DNA from: Ga0077554 sp046590885
GTDB lineage: Bacteria; Pseudomonadota; Gammaproteobacteria; Ga0077554; Ga007554
Reading direction: 5' to 3'
NCBI GenBank assembly: GCA_046590885.1
Contig: JBKJTS010000150.1
Span: 1-7,090, forward strand
DNA: 7,090 bases
A program made the translations under genes and the position numbers. The notes under the pieces were generated by a model, which saw only the letters and a list, made by a program, of their open reading frames with translations, did not search any database and was not told the DNA's origin. The first letter of the stretch is position 1; every line of letters starts with the position of its first letter. Positions 1 to 6,350 of the stretch are shown one piece after another.

Positions 1-420
1 TAGATTACTGCGCTGCGCATGCTCTATCGCGCCCTTAATCAATAGATCCGCCACTTGCGCACGTTGCGGTATATCTGCCAGTAACAGGCGCGGCCCAGTA
101 GCCGGGGTATAAGGTACTGACACTACACACTTGGGATAATAGCGTAGTCCTGCACGGTGATAGGCCTCTGCCCAATCCCAGTCAAAGACAAATTCGCCAT
201 AGGAATTATTTTTCATATACATCGGCATCGCGCCGACGAGCTGATCAGCATGTTCAACGATCAGATGTTGCGGCCACCATCCTGCCGCTGTACCCACACA
301 TTGATGGCGCTCTAGTGCAACAAGGAATTCATGGCGCAAAAAGGGATTAGTATCACCCACCAACGCATTCCATTGGTCAGCGGCAAGGGTATCGAGACTA
401 TCGAGAACGGTCAGGCGCAT
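1..420 (-). CDS. COG3146-type (FemAB/GNAT-like) protein, N-terminal part, cut by window edge
   Basis: The frame is open from an ATG at 420 to position 1, giving 140 codons with no stop, so the C-terminal part lies outside the window. The translation begins MRLTVLDSLDTLAADQWNAL. It then has NPFLRHEFLVALE (about residues 25-37) and YGEFVFDWDWAEAYHRAG (about 74-91), followed by LRYYPK and VPYTPATGPRLL. These are hallmark stretches of the COG3146/DUF482 family, often labelled GNAT N-acetyltransferase or 'peptidogalycan biosynthesis/recognition' protein. Family members have a FemAB-like acyltransferase fold and are usually well over 300 residues; their substrate is not established. The start fits the usual family N-terminus, and an AGGA lies about ten bases upstream. 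It follows the flavoprotein gene at 458-997 by 37 bases on the same strand, so the two are probably co-transcribed. The family call is firm; the biochemical role is not. Confidence 0.88.
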   Translation of the reverse strand, partial: MRLTVLDSLDTLAADQWNALVGDTNPFLRHEFLVALERHQCVGTAAGWWPQHLIVEHADQLVGAMPMYMKNNSYGEFVFDWDWAEAYHRAGLRYYPKCVVSVPYTPATGPRLLLADIPQRAQVADLLIKGAIEHAQRSNL

Positions 421-457
421 TTTTTCATGATCCTGAACTCAGCTGCGGTCCTAAGCC

Positions 458-997
458 TCAAATAATTCCCGTAGGTTTACCATCAAGACTGACTTGATTT
501 TTATCGCTCCAATACTGTTGCAGACCAGTATCGCCTTTTTTTTCAGCCCAGTCTTTCAATAGTTGTCGGTCCCCAGCATAATCAAAATAAGGCACCCCCA
601 TGCCACACGAAGTTTGCACCAGCTCGATATTCATTGCGATAAATTGACGCGCACCAGCAAGGGGCGGGAATAGCGCGGCCAGCGTATTCCATTGGTGATC
701 TCTTGGATGAAACACTGTTGCCTTACCATATAACCGCAAAATCAGCGGCGTTCCCTCCATAGCACATAACATCACAGTGATACGATTGCTTTCCAGCAGA
801 TGCGCCGCTGTTTCATTACCGCTCCCCGTTAAATTCAGCCAGATTATTTTATTAGCGTCAATGATGCGAAAACTGTCCATTCCCTTCGGCGAGAGATTAA
901 TCCGGCCATCCGGCGCCGCTGTCGCAACAAAAAATATCTTCTGCTGTTTGATAAACTGTTGCAGTTCTTCATTTAGCTCGGAGTATTTTTGTCCCAT
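458..997 (-). CDS. Pyridoxamine 5'-phosphate oxidase-fold flavoprotein, 179 aa
   Basis: This is a small soluble protein of the split-barrel FMN-binding (PNPOx-like) superfamily. The first strand reads FFVATAAPDGRINLSPKG (about residues 22-39), the typical start of the barrel. It is followed by IIWLNLTGSGNETAAHL (51-67), whose G-x-G-N motif and helix are typical of this branch, and by LRLYGKATVF (88-97). A C-terminal tail (about 148-179) has WAEKKG, LQQYWSDKN and SLDGKPTGI, which mark the roughly 180-residue subfamily usually annotated simply as 'pyridoxamine 5'-phosphate oxidase family protein'. It is unlikely to be the vitamin B6 enzyme PdxH, because the length and C-terminus differ; the real substrate is unknown. 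The ATG at 997 is preceded by AGGAA (1007-1011) at nine bases, which supports this start. It is probably the first gene of a two-gene unit with the COG3146 gene. Confidence 0.9.
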   Translation of the reverse strand: MGQKYSELNEELQQFIKQQKIFFVATAAPDGRINLSPKGMDSFRIIDANKIIWLNLTGSGNETAAHLLESNRITVMLCAMEGTPLILRLYGKATVFHPRDHQWNTLAALFPPLAGARQFIAMNIELVQTSCGMGVPYFDYAGDRQLLKDWAEKKGDTGLQQYWSDKNQVSLDGKPTGII

Positions 998-1060
998 GTT
1001 TTAGCGTTCCTGCCTAGAGGCACCTACTTCTGGTGCGATTTACCATTGCGGACATTAACT

Positions 1061-1160
1061 TTCACCCCGAACGAAGTGAGGGATCTTGTTCGCCCCCACA
1101 AAAAGATCTCTCCCGGCAATTGTTCCTGGCGGCACTTGCGCATCCTGCAGTCGAGATGAC
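1061..1160. repeat. Dispersed intergenic repeat, copy 1 (imperfect palindrome)
   Basis: A non-coding unit of about 100 bases lies between trxB and the flavoprotein gene. Its left arm (1068-1082, CGAACGAAGTGAGGG) and right arm (1145-1159, CTGCAGTCGAGATGA) are roughly inverted copies of each other. The core at 1121-1139 matches 2331-2349 in the spacer on the other side of trxB at 16 of 19 positions, and the right arm matches 2358-2372 at 12 of 15. It resembles the 'CGAACGAAGTGAGG ... TCGAGATGAC' type of dispersed palindromic repeat found in many bacterial intergenic regions. It lies downstream of trxB, where such a hairpin could limit transcription or stabilise mRNA ends, but no T-run is present. 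The boundaries are approximate. Confidence 0.65.
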
Positions 1161-1210
1161 ACCACTATTCAGCCCCAGCGCGCACTAACATAACTAATAC
1201 GATATTCACC

Positions 1211-2176
1211 TTATTTCACGACACTCGCCAGATTATCCAGATATTTTTCTGCATCGAGTGCCGCCATGCAGCCGGAACCTGCCGAGGTGATAGCTTGACG
1301 ATATACATGATCCGCAACATCGCCTGCGGCGAATACGCCGGAAATGCTGGTGGCGGTAGCGTTACCGCTGGCGCCGCTTTTCACCTTGAGGTAGCCACCG
1401 CTCATTTCCAGTTGCCCGTCAAACAGGCTGGTATTGGGTTTATGACCAATAGCGACGAACACGCCCTGCACCGCAATATCTTTGGCGCTGCCATCCTTCA
1501 CGCTCTTGAGGCGTATGCCGTTGGCACCTTTAGCATCGCCTAGCACTTCATCGAGGGTCTGGTTCCATTCAATGGTAATTTTGCCGTTTTTTACCCGCTC
1601 CATCAAATGATCAACGAGAATCTTTTCTGACTTGAACTTGTCGCGGCGATGCACCACCGTGACGTGTGATGCAATATTGGAAAGATACAGCGCTTCTTCC
1701 ACAGCAGTATTGCCGCCACCAATCACGGCCACTGGCTGGTTGCGATAAAAGAAGCCGTCACAAGTGGCGCAGGCGGATACGCCACGGCCACGAAAAGCCT
1801 CTTCAGAGGGGATGCCCAGATACATCGCCGATGCGCCCGTGGCGATGATCAGTGCGTCACAGGTGTAGATAGCGTTATCACCAAGGAGGCGAAATGGGCG
1901 CTGTTGCAACTCTGCCTTGTGGATGTGGTCAAAGATAATCTGGGTGCCAAAACGCTCGGCGTGCTGGCGCATACGCTCCATTAATTCTGGGCCTTGCACG
2001 CCTTGGGCATCACCCGGCCAGTTATCGACATCGGTGGTGGTCATTAATTGGCCGCCCTGCTCGATACCAGTGATCACCACCGGTTTAAGATTGGCACGGG
2101 CGGCATACACCGCCGCCGTGTAACCTGCGGGTCCAGAACCTAAAATCAGCAGACGATGATGTTTTATTTCACTCAT
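1211..2176 (-). CDS. trxB: Thioredoxin reductase (NADPH), 321 aa
   Basis: TrxB is the FAD enzyme that passes electrons from NADPH to oxidised thioredoxin in the cytoplasm. The N-terminal FAD-binding motif GSGPAG is at residues 13-18. The redox-active disulfide CATC is at 136-139, followed by DGFFYRNQ. The NADPH-binding loop GGGNTA is at 153-158, with HRRDKF at 176-181. The second FAD motif GVFAAGDV is at 280-287, with QAITSAGSG after it. All expected motifs are intact and the length is normal for bacterial low-molecular-weight TrxB (about 315-320). The ATG at 2176 gives the expected short N-terminus before the FAD strand; no strong Shine-Dalgarno sequence is visible before it. It is divergent from ftsK, a conserved gammaproteobacterial arrangement, and both flanking spacers carry the same repeat family. 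Confidence 0.98.
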   Translation of the reverse strand: MSEIKHHRLLILGSGPAGYTAAVYAARANLKPVVITGIEQGGQLMTTTDVDNWPGDAQGVQGPELMERMRQHAERFGTQIIFDHIHKAELQQRPFRLLGDNAIYTCDALIIATGASAMYLGIPSEEAFRGRGVSACATCDGFFYRNQPVAVIGGGNTAVEEALYLSNIASHVTVVHRRDKFKSEKILVDHLMERVKNGKITIEWNQTLDEVLGDAKGANGIRLKSVKDGSAKDIAVQGVFVAIGHKPNTSLFDGQLEMSGGYLKVKSGASGNATATSISGVFAAGDVADHVYRQAITSAGSGCMAALDAEKYLDNLASVVK

Positions 2177-2232
2177 GGAATAGTACCGTTTAGGGGCGCC
2201 CTTTAAGGAGCCCGAGGGTTAATAGATATGCT

Positions 2233-2270
2233 GTCATTTCGCCGCGCTTGCGCATCCCTGCACATCGAAC
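2233..2270. repeat. Dispersed intergenic repeat, degraded fragment
   Basis: GTCATTTCG at 2233-2241 resembles the inverted form of the repeat's outer arm. The eleven bases CTTGCGCATCC at 2247-2257 are identical to 1135-1145 in copy 1, and both are followed within a base or so by TGCA and a TCGA-like element. This looks like a partial or eroded third member of the family, sitting immediately left of the fuller copy at 2286-2372. It is short enough that chance contributes to the match, so it is less certain than the other two. Confidence 0.45.
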
Positions 2271-2285
2271 CACAGGGGGACATCT

Positions 2286-2372
2286 TTCTTTCGAACGAAT
2301 GCGAGGAGCCTTTGGGGATTTCTCGGTAACTGCTCCTGGCGGTTCTTGCAATCGCTACTGCGCTCGAAATGA
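2286..2372. repeat. Dispersed intergenic repeat, copy 2 (imperfect palindrome)
   Basis: This is in the same orientation as copy 1. The left arm CGAACGAATGCGAGG (2292-2306) corresponds to 1068-1082. The core at 2331-2349 matches 1121-1139 at 16 of 19 positions, and the right arm CTGCGCTCGAAATGA (2358-2372) matches 1145-1159 at 12 of 15. The outer ends TTTCGAACG (left) and CGCTCGAAA (right) form imperfect terminal inverted repeats. Copy 2 is about ten bases shorter than copy 1 between left arm and core. No coding capacity or transposase is associated, so it is a non-autonomous or REP-like element. Confidence 0.65.
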
Positions 2373-2400
2373 TCCGCATGAGATCCCTTAGTCTGTTCAA

Positions 2401-2416
2401 TCCCTTGATCAAGGGA
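2401..2416. repeat. Perfect 16-base palindrome
   Basis: TCCCTTGATCAAGGGA reads the same on both strands, centred on TGATCA, and the symmetry ends with the next base pair. It sits about 30 bases right of repeat copy 2 and about 220 bases before the ftsK start. It could be part of a further repeat unit, because the following GAGCGCAGCGAAGGG resembles the repeat arms. It could instead be a dimer-binding operator; nothing in the sequence decides between them. It is not a convincing intrinsic terminator, because no T-run follows and the loop would be very small. Confidence 0.6.
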
Positions 2417-2586
2417 GAGCGCAGCGAAGGGTTCCCAGCACAAGGCAAAAGTATCCGAAGAAGTGGAGTGTACACGCAGTAGGAGCATTTTGAGGATACC
2501 CCTATATATTATGGCAACGCCGCGATGCGCCCTTCAGCGAGATATTGAATAGGCTCGCAGAATGGGCACGAGGTCATTAGAGGTTG

Positions 2587-2592
2587 TATAAT
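2587..2592 (+). promoter_or_regulatory. Candidate -10 box for ftsK
   Basis: A consensus TATAAT lies 43 bases before the TTG start of ftsK, in an AT-rich part of the spacer. Transcription from it would begin near 2599 and leave a leader of roughly 35-40 bases containing the AGAGG ribosome-binding site. No good -35 hexamer is present at 16-19 bases upstream (the region reads ATGGGCACG), so this promoter would be weak or activator-dependent, or the match is by chance. Confidence 0.4.
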
Positions 2593-2620
2593 AAGCTAAT
2601 CGCCGTTCATCAGCAAACAC

Positions 2621-2625
2621 AGAGG
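2621..2625 (+). promoter_or_regulatory. Ribosome-binding site supporting the TTG start of ftsK
   Basis: AGAGG ends ten bases before the TTG at 2636. No ATG or GTG in the ftsK frame lies between it and the start of the first membrane segment, so this site together with TTG is the best-supported start. The spacing is slightly long and the match is partial. Confidence 0.5.
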
Positions 2626-2635
2626 TATAGTCAGC

Positions 2636-4933
2636 TTGGCGCAGGCAACACGCAAAAAAAATGGAAAACTGTCCCTACTTACCCATATAAATCGTGGCTT
2701 GCGCGAGGGTGCACTATTGGTGCTGGGTGCCATTGCCATTTATTTATTGATATCGCTGGTGACTTATCATCCCGCCGATCCGGGTTGGTCACACAGTGGG
2801 GTGAGTGACCGGGTTGAAAACAGCGGCGGCGTGGCTGGTGCCTGGTTTGCCGATGTTTTTTTATATGTATTTGGTTATTTCGCGTACCTTTTTCCGGTGA
2901 TGGTAGGCGTGGGCGGGTGGTTTTTATACAATGAGCAGGAAAAACCGGACTCTATTCATTTAGTTTTACGGACCGTCGGCTGCTTACTAACCATGATGGC
3001 AGGCAGTGGTTTAGCCACCCTGCGTTTTAGCAGCGCGGCGTCATCGCTACCACTCAATTCCGGGGGCATTCTCGGCGACGTAGTAGCCAAAGCGCTTACC
3101 CACTCCTTCAGCACAGTCGGCGCCACAATGTTTCTATTGGCCCTGTTCCTCAGTGGGATCACACTCTTCACCGGCCTGTCATGGTTCCGGCTGATGGACA
3201 TCACAGGGCATCTTGCTCTTGAAGCCTTTGAAAAAACTCAAATTGCCTGGGCAAATTTCACGGAATATCTGGCGGGCCGGCGCGCTCGGAAGGAACGCTC
3301 GACAGCCTTGGAGGCTGACAAGGAAAAAAGCGGGAACCGTGTGCCAGTGCGCATCGAACCGGTAATCAAGAAACCTGAACCCAGCGCGCGCGTGGAAAAA
3401 GAGCGGCAAATTCAAATGTTTGACCAGATCACCGCCACCGACTTGCCGCCCTTGTCGCTACTGGACGCACCTGAACCTCAAAAAACAACGGTCTCGCCTG
3501 CGGCGCTGGAAGCCATGTCCCGCCAGGTTGAAATGAAGCTCAAGGATTTCGGCGTTGACGCGCAGGTTGTTGAGGTTCATCCCGGCCCGGTAATCACACG
3601 CTTTGAAATACAGCCTGCGGCGGGCGTCAAGAGCAACCAGATCAGCAACCTGTCAAAAGACCTGGCGCGCTCCTTGTCGGTCATCAGCGTGCGTGTAGTC
3701 GAGATTATTCCTGGCAAATCCGTGATGGGGCTGGAAATTCCCAACGAGCACCGTGAAACCGTGCGCCTGAGTGAAATTCTCAGTTCCAAAGAATACGAAA
3801 ACGCCGCCTCACCATTGAGCCTGGCGCTGGGCAAAAACATCTCCGGTGTACCGGTGGTGGTTGATCTTGCCAAAATGCCGCACCTGCTAGTGGCGGGTAC
3901 CACCGGTTCGGGTAAATCGGTGGGTATCAATGCCATGATTCTAAGCCTGCTCTACAACGCCACGCCCAAAGACGCACGACTGATCATGATCGACCCGAAA
4001 ATGCTCGAACTGTCGGTCTACGAAGGCATTCCCCACCTGCTCACACCGGTGGTCACCGACATGAAAGAAGCCGCCCAGGCGCTGCGCTGGTGCGTGGCAG
4101 AAATGGAACGGCGTTATAAACTGATGTCCGCCATGGGTGTGCGCAACATTACTGGCCATAACCGCAAGATACAAGACGCCATCGACGCTGAAACACCGAT
4201 TGCGGATCCTTTTTTCAAGCCCGCCGAGGGGCTCACCTGCCCCACGCTCGCACCTTTACCTTATATCGTCGTCGTCATCGATGAACTGGCAGACATGATG
4301 ATGGTGGTCGGCAAAAAGGTCGAAGAGCTCATCGCACGTCTAGCGCAAAAGGCCCGCGCCGCCGGCATTCATTTAATATTGGCCACCCAGCGTCCGTCGG
4401 TGGATGTAATCACCGGGCTAATCAAAGCCAACATCCCCACGCGCATTGCTTTTCAGGTGTCCTCCAAGATTGACTCACGCACCATCCTTGATCAAATGGG
4501 CGCTGAACAACTGCTCGGCCACGGCGACATGCTGTTTCTCGCGCCTGGCACCGGCATCCCGGTGCGCGTGCACGGCGCATTCGTTGCCGACCATGAAGTA
4601 CACAAAGTCGTGGCACAACTCAAACGCGCCGGCGCACCGCAATACCTTGAAGAAATTCTGCAAGGCGAAGACTTGGGCGGCGGTGATTATCTCGGCGAAG
4701 ATCAACCGCCCGGTGGTGGAGGTGGTGACGCTGACCCGCTCTACGACCAGGCATTGCGCATCGTCACCGAATCACGCCGCGCGTCGATTTCCGGTGTGCA
4801 ACGCCGTCTCAAGATTGGCTATAACCGTGCCGCGCGGCTCGTAGAAGAAATGGAACGCACCGGCGTCGTCGGCCCCTTGCAATCCAATGGCACCCGCGAA
4901 ATATTCGCCCCGCCACCGCCGTCGAATCATTAA
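2636..4933 (+). CDS. ftsK: DNA translocase FtsK, 765 aa
   Basis: FtsK is an inner-membrane, septum-located ATP-driven motor that moves chromosome ends and activates XerCD recombination at dif. Four hydrophobic segments are visible at about residues 25-44, 71-98, 108-128 and 161-182. YHPADPGW follows the first, a typical FtsK periplasmic motif. A charged linker runs about 210-285, far shorter than in E. coli FtsK, so this is the compact form seen in Pseudomonas. The alpha/beta motor domain follows (about 290-670): Walker A GTTGSGKSVG (421-430), MIDPKMLELS (451-460), Walker B YIVVVIDELADMM (543-555) and ILATQRPSVDVITG (581-594). A glycine-rich spacer (681-697) leads to the winged-helix gamma domain (about 698-757), with GVQRRLKIGYNRAARLVEEM, which reads KOPS sequences and contacts XerD. 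Translation appears to start at TTG (2636). It heads an operon with the DUF1232 gene and lolA. Confidence 0.98.
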   Translation: MAQATRKKNGKLSLLTHINRGLREGALLVLGAIAIYLLISLVTYHPADPGWSHSGVSDRVENSGGVAGAWFADVFLYVFGYFAYLFPVMVGVGGWFLYNEQEKPDSIHLVLRTVGCLLTMMAGSGLATLRFSSAASSLPLNSGGILGDVVAKALTHSFSTVGATMFLLALFLSGITLFTGLSWFRLMDITGHLALEAFEKTQIAWANFTEYLAGRRARKERSTALEADKEKSGNRVPVRIEPVIKKPEPSARVEKERQIQMFDQITATDLPPLSLLDAPEPQKTTVSPAALEAMSRQVEMKLKDFGVDAQVVEVHPGPVITRFEIQPAAGVKSNQISNLSKDLARSLSVISVRVVEIIPGKSVMGLEIPNEHRETVRLSEILSSKEYENAASPLSLALGKNISGVPVVVDLAKMPHLLVAGTTGSGKSVGINAMILSLLYNATPKDARLIMIDPKMLELSVYEGIPHLLTPVVTDMKEAAQALRWCVAEMERRYKLMSAMGVRNITGHNRKIQDAIDAETPIADPFFKPAEGLTCPTLAPLPYIVVVIDELADMMMVVGKKVEELIARLAQKARAAGIHLILATQRPSVDVITGLIKANIPTRIAFQVSSKIDSRTILDQMGAEQLLGHGDMLFLAPGTGIPVRVHGAFVADHEVHKVVAQLKRAGAPQYLEEILQGEDLGGGDYLGEDQPPGGGGGDADPLYDQALRIVTESRRASISGVQRRLKIGYNRAARLVEEMERTGVVGPLQSNGTREIFAPPPPSNH

Positions 4934-4956
4934 ACAAGGCATTCCACGAAGAATCT

Positions 4957-5367
4957 ATGTCATTTCTGAAAGAATTAAAACAACGTGTACGCCATCTCAA
5001 AGCTGAAACTTTTGTGCTTTACCTTGCCGCGCGTCACCCATTAACGCCGTGGTACGCAAAAATGCTGGTTGCTTTTATCGTGGCTTATGCGTTGAGCCCC
5101 ATTGACCTGATTCCTGACTTCATACCCGTGCTGGGCTACCTCGACGATCTTATCTTGATTCCCATAGGCATTGCCTTGGCCATCAAGTTGGTGCCACCTG
5201 CAGTTTTAAGCGAGTGTCGGGCACGATCACAGGAAGCCTTGGTGAACGGCAAACCCGTAAGTCGCATCGCGGGTGCTGTCATTATCACTCTCTGGCTGGT
5301 TTTGGCGGCACTGGGCATCGTGTGGGCATATGAGACATTCACACCCACTGCTACTGCGGTCCTATGA
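4957..5367 (+). CDS. DUF1232/YkvA-family membrane protein, 136 aa
   Basis: This is a small membrane protein of unknown function. The DUF1232 core occupies about residues 34-70 and contains the family signature ALSPIDLIPDFIPVLGYLDD (45-64), followed by a hydrophobic stretch LILIPIGIALAIKLVPPAVL. A second hydrophobic segment lies near the C-terminus (about 105-124, AGAVIITLWLVLAALGIVWA), so the protein probably spans the membrane two or more times. The N-terminus is basic. The ATG is 23 bases after the ftsK stop, with a modest GAAGAA upstream, and the stop overlaps the lolA start as ATGA. It is therefore embedded in the ftsK-lolA operon, whereas the familiar gammaproteobacterial order has ftsK directly followed by lolA. 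The family assignment is secure; no role in division or lipoprotein sorting can be claimed from position alone. Confidence 0.93.
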   Translation: MSFLKELKQRVRHLKAETFVLYLAARHPLTPWYAKMLVAFIVAYALSPIDLIPDFIPVLGYLDDLILIPIGIALAIKLVPPAVLSECRARSQEALVNGKPVSRIAGAVIITLWLVLAALGIVWAYETFTPTATAVL

Positions 5368-6020
5368 AAATAAACACTGGAGTACAACGCACCATGATTG
5401 ACTGGCTCACTCGTCCACTGTTTTTTATTGTCCTGCTGTGCGCCGCCAGCCTCACCCATGCCGCCAGCGGTAATCAACGCATCCAGCAATTTTTCACCGA
5501 TGTAAAAAGCCTGCGTGCCGAATTTGAACAAACCGTTACTGACAGCAAAGGCAAGGTCATCCAGGATGCCAAAGGAACCTTCGTGCTGCAACGCCCCGGC
5601 AAATTTCGCTGGGATTACCGCGCGCCCTATCCACAACTAATTGTCGCTGACGGGCGTAAACTATGGATTTATGATCCTGATCTGGAACAAGTTACCGTCA
5701 AACAACTCGACAGTGTACTCGGCGGCACTCCCGCACAACTGTTAAGCGGCGCACGTTTTCCCCAGCAAGATTTTATTGTTACGTCCAAAGGACAACACAA
5801 CGGTCTGGACTGGATTGAACTCGTACCTAAGGCCAGTGAAAAGGATTTTGAAAAAGTGCAACTGGGCTTTAATCAACGCGACCTGCGCATGATGAGCATC
5901 ACCGATAACTTCGGCAATACCACACACCTGAAATTCAACAACCTGCAACGCAACCCCAGCATTGAAGCCAGAGAGTTTGTATTTACCCCCCCCAAGGGGG
6001 TGGATGTGGTAGGGGAATAA
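5364..6020 (+). CDS. lolA: Outer-membrane lipoprotein carrier protein LolA, 218 aa
   Basis: LolA is the periplasmic chaperone that takes lipoproteins released by LolCDE and delivers them to LolB at the outer membrane. An N-terminal signal peptide is visible: hydrophobic LFFIVLLCAASL (19-30), then a likely signal peptidase I site after THA (31-33). Mature-protein landmarks include SLRAEFEQTV (49-58), LQRPGKFRWDY (75-85), QLIVADGRKLWIYDPDLEQV (91-110) and the C-terminal FTPPKGVDVVGE (207-218). The length is close to E. coli LolA (203). The start at 5364 overlaps the preceding stop by ATGA, implying translational coupling. An alternative ATG at 5394 has GGAG at 5379-5382 and gives a shorter n-region; both retain the signal peptide, so the start is uncertain by ten codons. 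It is the last gene of the ftsK operon and is convergent with the gene at 6054-6287. Confidence 0.96.
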   Translation: MKINTGVQRTMIDWLTRPLFFIVLLCAASLTHAASGNQRIQQFFTDVKSLRAEFEQTVTDSKGKVIQDAKGTFVLQRPGKFRWDYRAPYPQLIVADGRKLWIYDPDLEQVTVKQLDSVLGGTPAQLLSGARFPQQDFIVTSKGQHNGLDWIELVPKASEKDFEKVQLGFNQRDLRMMSITDNFGNTTHLKFNNLQRNPSIEAREFVFTPPKGVDVVGE

Positions 6021-6053
6021 GAGTTTAATGTTTATCTATCGAAACGCTAAAAT

Positions 6054-6287
6054 TTAACGCGCCGCGCGACGCCACTTGAGCTGAAACTCCAGCCCTTCCT
6101 CTCCGGCATCGCGCTCGTGCTCGATGCTGATGATCGCAGCGGCTGGCGCACGCACAGTTTCTCCCGCTACGCGAATGGTGAAAGGCTCGCCCCGTTCCAG
6201 TGCGTCCGCGAGTCGGCGCAGTTTGGCGACAAATGTCCGTCTGGAATATGTTTTTTCAATATCACGCTTTTTTTTGTGTTTCATCAT
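6054..6287 (-). CDS. Amphi-Trp domain-containing protein, 77 aa
   Basis: This is a small basic protein. After a Lys/Arg-rich head (MMKHKKKRDIEK), the sequence YSRRTFVAKLRRLADALERGEPFT is followed by RVAGETVRAP and ends EEGLEFQLKWRRAAR. This is the layout of the amphi-Trp family (TIGR04354): an amphipathic helix with the LADALERGEP-type motif, then a beta strand region of alternating hydrophobic and charged residues ending in Trp. The family occurs in haloarchaea and various bacteria; its function is unknown. The frame extends to a GTG at 6293, but that codon overlaps the AAGGAG ribosome-binding site (6293-6298). ATG at 6287 or 6284 is therefore the real start (5- or 8-base spacing). It lies 63 bases after the unknown membrane protein gene on the same strand and is convergent with lolA, 33 bases away. 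Confidence 0.85.
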   Translation of the reverse strand: MMKHKKKRDIEKTYSRRTFVAKLRRLADALERGEPFTIRVAGETVRAPAAAIISIEHERDAGEEGLEFQLKWRRAAR

Positions 6288-6292
6288 CCGCA

Positions 6293-6298
6293 CTCCTT
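6293..6298 (-). promoter_or_regulatory. Strong ribosome-binding site deciding the start of the amphi-Trp gene
   Basis: On the minus strand this reads AAGGAG. It is followed by TGCGG and then two consecutive ATG codons at 6287 and 6284. Because it overlaps the upstream in-frame GTG (6293), it rules that GTG out as the initiator and favours the ATG pair. Confidence 0.8.
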
Positions 6299-6350
6299 AT
6301 TTTTTACTTTTAGTCCATACTCTCCATTAGCTCTGGCCACGGACATCCGG

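Larger units (their letters stand above)
2177..2635. other. Divergent trxB-ftsK intergenic region (459 bases)
   Basis: I see no credible gene here. The left two-thirds (about 2233-2440) is filled by palindromic, repeat-like sequence: a degraded repeat fragment, a fuller repeat copy, and a perfect 16-base palindrome. The right part (about 2490-2635) is more AT-rich and must carry the ftsK promoter and leader; a TATAAT lies at 2587-2592. The trxB promoter should lie in the leftmost 60-100 bases or within the repeats, but I cannot pick convincing boxes. Two overlapping minus-strand open frames in this spacer are best explained as chance readings of the repeat. Confidence 0.7.

Noticed and set aside
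2203..2488. Two overlapping minus-strand open frames of 84-90 codons in the trxB-ftsK spacer
   Set aside because: They read through the palindromic repeat copies, have no recognisable domain and show low-complexity translated-repeat character; no good ribosome-binding site was seen. Most likely spurious.
4681..4740. GGTGGTGGAGGTGGT tract in ftsK as a microsatellite or recombination site
   Set aside because: It encodes the flexible Gly-rich spacer between the motor and gamma domains of FtsK, a normal feature of the protein; the tract is short and imperfect.
4446..4844. Plus-strand open frame of 132 codons inside ftsK
   Set aside because: It overlaps the conserved motor and gamma-domain coding region in another frame; its composition is that of a shadow reading of GC-rich codons.
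5136..5636. Minus-strand open frame of 166 codons across the DUF1232-lolA junction
   Set aside because: It is antisense to two well-supported genes with intact family motifs and has no domain of its own; a shadow frame.
5985..6001. ACCCCC / GGGGGT hairpin at the end of lolA as a terminator
   Set aside because: It lies inside the lolA coding sequence, where it encodes the conserved PPKGV residues, and no T-run follows. The stem is explained by codon choice for the conserved motif.
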